From the NCBI GenBank assembly GCA_947493335.1, contig CANLQO010000001.1:806001-870000 (forward strand): 64,000 nt of DNA, read 5' to 3'. The translations under genes were made by a program, and so were the position numbers. Within the stretch, counting starts at the first letter, position 1; each line of letters opens with the position of its first letter. The notes under the pieces were generated by a model. That model searched no databases, was not told the origin of the DNA, and saw nothing but the letters and a program-made list of their open reading frames with translations. Origin of the DNA: an uncultured Paracoccaceae bacterium. GTDB lineage: Bacteria > Pseudomonadota > Alphaproteobacteria > Rhodobacterales > Rhodobacteraceae. Positions 61,791 through 64,000 of this stretch are shown in pieces.

Positions 61791-62993
61791 GAGTGCTGTC
61801 TCGATGTGGCTCGATTGTTCCAACGTGCGATGCACCGGGCATTTGTCCGCAATCTCCAGCAGGCGTTGGCGTTGATCATCGTCGAGATCACCCTGCAACG
61901 TGATTGTCCGGGTGAAGGTGTCAATTTTTGTGGGCGCATCGCTGCCAGCATCGGTTGCATGGGATTTGTTGTGACTGATGTCGACATTCACCCCTGTCAG
62001 CGGCCATTTCTTACGCCTTGCATACATGCGGATTGTCATGCTGGTACACGCGCCCAGCCCGGCAGAGACAAGACCGTAAGGTGTCAGACCCTTGTTGGTG
62101 CCGCCAAAGCTTGCCGGTTCATCTGCGGCGATATGGTGCGGCCCTGACTGGATATCTTGCAGAAAGCCCGACGCATCGGCCTCTGACACGCGCAAGATGC
62201 CTTCGGGCAAGTCGTCCGGGCCCGGGGGCGGCGAGAGGTCAACGTAACGCCCGGCCCAGGTCGCGATTGTGTCTGCGGCATAGTCAACATCTGCGGCCTG
62301 GCTCATCAGGTGATCGGCATTGTCGAGGGTGACAAAGCTTTTGGGGTGGCGCGCGGCGGTGAAGATTTCGGCGGCGTTTTCGATGCCGACGGTCGCATCA
62401 CGCGGTGCATGCATGACCAGCAGGGCGGCGTTCAATTTTCCCAACGATTGGGTCAGGTTGGCCATGGCCACATCTTCGACGAAGTCCTTGCCGATCACAA
62501 AGGGGCGCCCACCCAAGCTCACCTCTGCCTTGCCATCTGCCATGATCGTTGGCAAAGCATCGGCAAAATTGTGGGTGACATGGCCGGGGTCGGCGGGGGC
62601 GCCAATGGTGACCACGGCCTTGACCCCAGCGATGTCCGAGGCGGCTTTGAGTACGGCTGCCCCACCCAGTGAATGCCCGATCAAAATTGACGGGGGAAGC
62701 CCGCGTTCTGTCAGCGCAGCGCAGGCGGCGTGCAGGTCCTGAACGTTCGACGTGAAGGAGGTATTGGCGAATTCTCCTTCGGAATGGCCCAACCCGGTGA
62801 AATCAAAGCGCAGCACCGCGATCCCCATGGTTGAGAGGCGCGTCGCAATCCGTCGCGCAGCGGTGATGTCTTTTGAGCAGGTAAAGCAATGCGCAAAAAG
62901 CGCGGTCGCAAGATGTGGCCCGTCCGGCATGTCCAGCCGTGCGGCCAGTTGGTCTCCGGCGTGTCCGGGAAAAGTGAAGCGGGTCGTCGGCAT
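61785..62993 (-). CDS. Bifunctional alpha/beta hydrolase / OsmC family protein
   Basis: A 402-residue fusion of two domains. The N-terminal alpha/beta hydrolase has the oxyanion HCF-type segment ALFAHCFTCSKD and the nucleophile elbow GHSLGG (about 118-123). After about residue 260 is an OsmC/Ohr-like domain with the redox Cys in LGACTSMTIRMYARRK and the second Cys in CPVHRTLE, which reduces organic peroxides. The start at 62993 follows AAGGAGGATGCC. The fusion is common in alphaproteobacteria; the hydrolase substrate is unknown. Confidence 0.9.
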   Translation of the reverse strand: MPTTRFTFPGHAGDQLAARLDMPDGPHLATALFAHCFTCSKDITAARRIATRLSTMGIAVLRFDFTGLGHSEGEFANTSFTSNVQDLHAACAALTERGLPPSILIGHSLGGAAVLKAASDIAGVKAVVTIGAPADPGHVTHNFADALPTIMADGKAEVSLGGRPFVIGKDFVEDVAMANLTQSLGKLNAALLVMHAPRDATVGIENAAEIFTAARHPKSFVTLDNADHLMSQAADVDYAADTIATWAGRYVDLSPPPGPDDLPEGILRVSEADASGFLQDIQSGPHHIAADEPASFGGTNKGLTPYGLVSAGLGACTSMTIRMYARRKKWPLTGVNVDISHNKSHATDAGSDAPTKIDTFTRTITLQGDLDDDQRQRLLEIADKCPVHRTLEQSSHIETALA

Positions 62994-63079
62994 GGCATCC
63001 TCCTTGATGGTCAGCCCAAGGTGGTTGGCCTTGCAGCGCTGCACAAGGTTTCTGTCAGTGCCTCACGGGCAGGTGACGA

Positions 63080-64000
63080 TCAGTAACCTGCCAACACCGG
63101 ATCAAAGGGATATTTTGTCAGGTTCTCGTAGCCGTCTTCCGTAATCACGACCTGATCTTCGAGCTTGATCGAGAAATCACCACCTTCGGGCGAAATCAAC
63201 GCTTCGACACAAAGCGTCATGCCCGGCTGCAATGCGTAATCGAATGCACCGTCAACCGCCTTGTCGTGATAGGCGACAAGCGGCCACTCATCGCAAAGCC
63301 CGACACCGTGCATCAGACAGCCATATTTCTGTTTCCAATACTTGTCAGGCAGGGGGTGGCAGTTCGCAGTCAGCTCCGGGATGGTCACGCCGGGGCGCAG
63401 CATCTCCATATTGGTCTGAATGTGCTCGATCCCCACCTGCATCGCCTCAATCATGTCGGGGCGCGGCTTTTCATCGCCAATCCACCAGGTGCGGCTGATA
63501 TCGACACAGATGCCATAAGCGCCGACAAGGTCGGTATCAAAGGCCACAATTTCATTGTTCTGCACGATCCGTCCGCCGCATTCCTGAAACCAGGGGTTGG
63601 TGCGCGGGCCAGAGGACAAAAGCCGCGTTTCGATCCATTCGCCACCACGGCGGATGTTTTCGGCATGCAGCACGGCCCAGATGTCATCCTCTGACATATT
63701 GCCCTGTGGCACCCCTGCGCGCGCAGCTTCTTCCATCGCGTAGCAGGCTGTCTCACAGGCATGGCTGGCGCAGCGCATGGCGAGGATTTCGTCCGGACCC
63801 TTGATTGAACGTGCGTGTTCGGTCAGTTCCTCGCCCGGCATCACGGTGATCCCGCGTGCTTCTAGGCTGCGCAATCCGTGTATCATGATCTTGTCGACAC
63901 CAAGCGTCATGTTGCCACCGGAATGCTCATTCAGCAGATCCCGGATTTGTGCAGTCAGATCATCTGCGGCAGGTTTGATCTGATCGCCGCGGTCAAAATA
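63080..64000 (-). CDS. dddP: DMSP lyase DddP-like (M24 peptidase fold), N-terminus missing
   Basis: The frame is open to base 64000, so the 5' end is outside. DddP cleaves dimethylsulfoniopropionate to DMS and acrylate in marine roseobacters and has a creatinase/aminopeptidase P fold. The 307 codons present contain GGEWIETRLLSSGPRTNPWFQ, the metal Asp pair FDTDL and a third Asp in CVDISRTW, His in LMHGVGLCDEWP, Glu in CVEALIS, and Glu in KLEDQV. These match the metal residues of characterised DddP. A generic M24 peptidase is the alternative, but the block order is as in DddP. The internal ATG at 63910 is not the start. Confidence 0.85.
   Translation of the reverse strand, partial: YFDRGDQIKPAADDLTAQIRDLLNEHSGGNMTLGVDKIMIHGLRSLEARGITVMPGEELTEHARSIKGPDEILAMRCASHACETACYAMEEAARAGVPQGNMSEDDIWAVLHAENIRRGGEWIETRLLSSGPRTNPWFQECGGRIVQNNEIVAFDTDLVGAYGICVDISRTWWIGDEKPRPDMIEAMQVGIEHIQTNMEMLRPGVTIPELTANCHPLPDKYWKQKYGCLMHGVGLCDEWPLVAYHDKAVDGAFDYALQPGMTLCVEALISPEGGDFSIKLEDQVVITEDGYENLTKYPFDPVLAGY

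Overview
The window is chromosomal DNA of a marine alphaproteobacterium of the family Rhodobacteraceae (Roseobacter group). The evidence is gene content: a heterotetrameric sarcosine oxidase operon, SecD and SecF fused in one chain, two VPLPA-CTERM proteins, a LuxI/LuxR pair of roseobacter type, DUF6314 and DUF1289 proteins, a bifunctional alpha/beta hydrolase-OsmC protein, and a DddP-like DMSP lyase at the right edge. The DNA is GC-rich and densely coded, with many ATGA or TAATG junctions. No transposase, integrase, phage gene, CRISPR array, rRNA or tRNA was seen. No gene-free stretch exceeds 300 bases; the longest gaps are about 288 bp (serS/yajC), 240 bp (adaptor/yfgM), 222 bp (prfC/lipoprotein) and 207 bp (acnA/DUF1223).

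Layout. 1-4 kb: the end of nuoN, then birA, coaX and rnj. 4-9.3 kb (minus strand): a DEAD-box helicase, small secreted or unknown proteins, and two paralogous VPLPA-CTERM proteins whose promoters share a 9-bp element. 9.3-18 kb: prfC, a surface lipoprotein, a Hint-domain protein, an atypical SDR coupled to an AlkC/AlkD-like repair protein, an orphan ABC ATPase, and the minus-strand run ccmI-ruvX-DUF1289. 18-24.5 kb: soxBDAG with two small membrane ORFs inserted, then sodB. 24.6-30.6 kb: a PLP dehydratase, a LOG-family hydrolase, a LysM protein, an Atm1-type exporter and a small stress-type cluster (DUF1328, YqjD-like, YqjE-like). 30.6-35.5 kb: an RND efflux pair with a palindromic operator upstream. 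35.7-40.5 kb: yfgM-bamB-der, then a DUF2235 gene whose start lies directly behind a strong terminator-like hairpin.

40.5-49.6 kb: serS; yajC-secDF-Mth938-ccmABCDG, which couples membrane protein export and cytochrome c maturation (ccmD is only 46 codons); then a small LuxR-type regulator facing a SnoaL/DUF1801 pair, and an SRPBCC protein. 49.6-55.4 kb: acnA, a DUF1223 protein, a lipid acyltransferase and a cobalt-type nitrile hydratase whose beta subunit is encoded by two overlapping frames. 55.4-58.6 kb: a quorum-sensing island of luxI, a full-length luxR, a divergent luxR-like gene with no DNA-binding domain, and an isolated fliG-like gene. 58.6-64 kb: purB, small secreted proteins, DUF6314, bioY, the hydrolase/OsmC fusion and a partial dddP.

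Most of the window is housekeeping and respiratory metabolism. The places that most deserve attention are the quorum-sensing island with its HTH-less LuxR and FliG paralogue, the split nitrile/thiocyanate hydratase-like cluster, the hairpin in front of the DUF2235 gene, the RND operator without a local repressor, and the paired VPLPA-CTERM genes.
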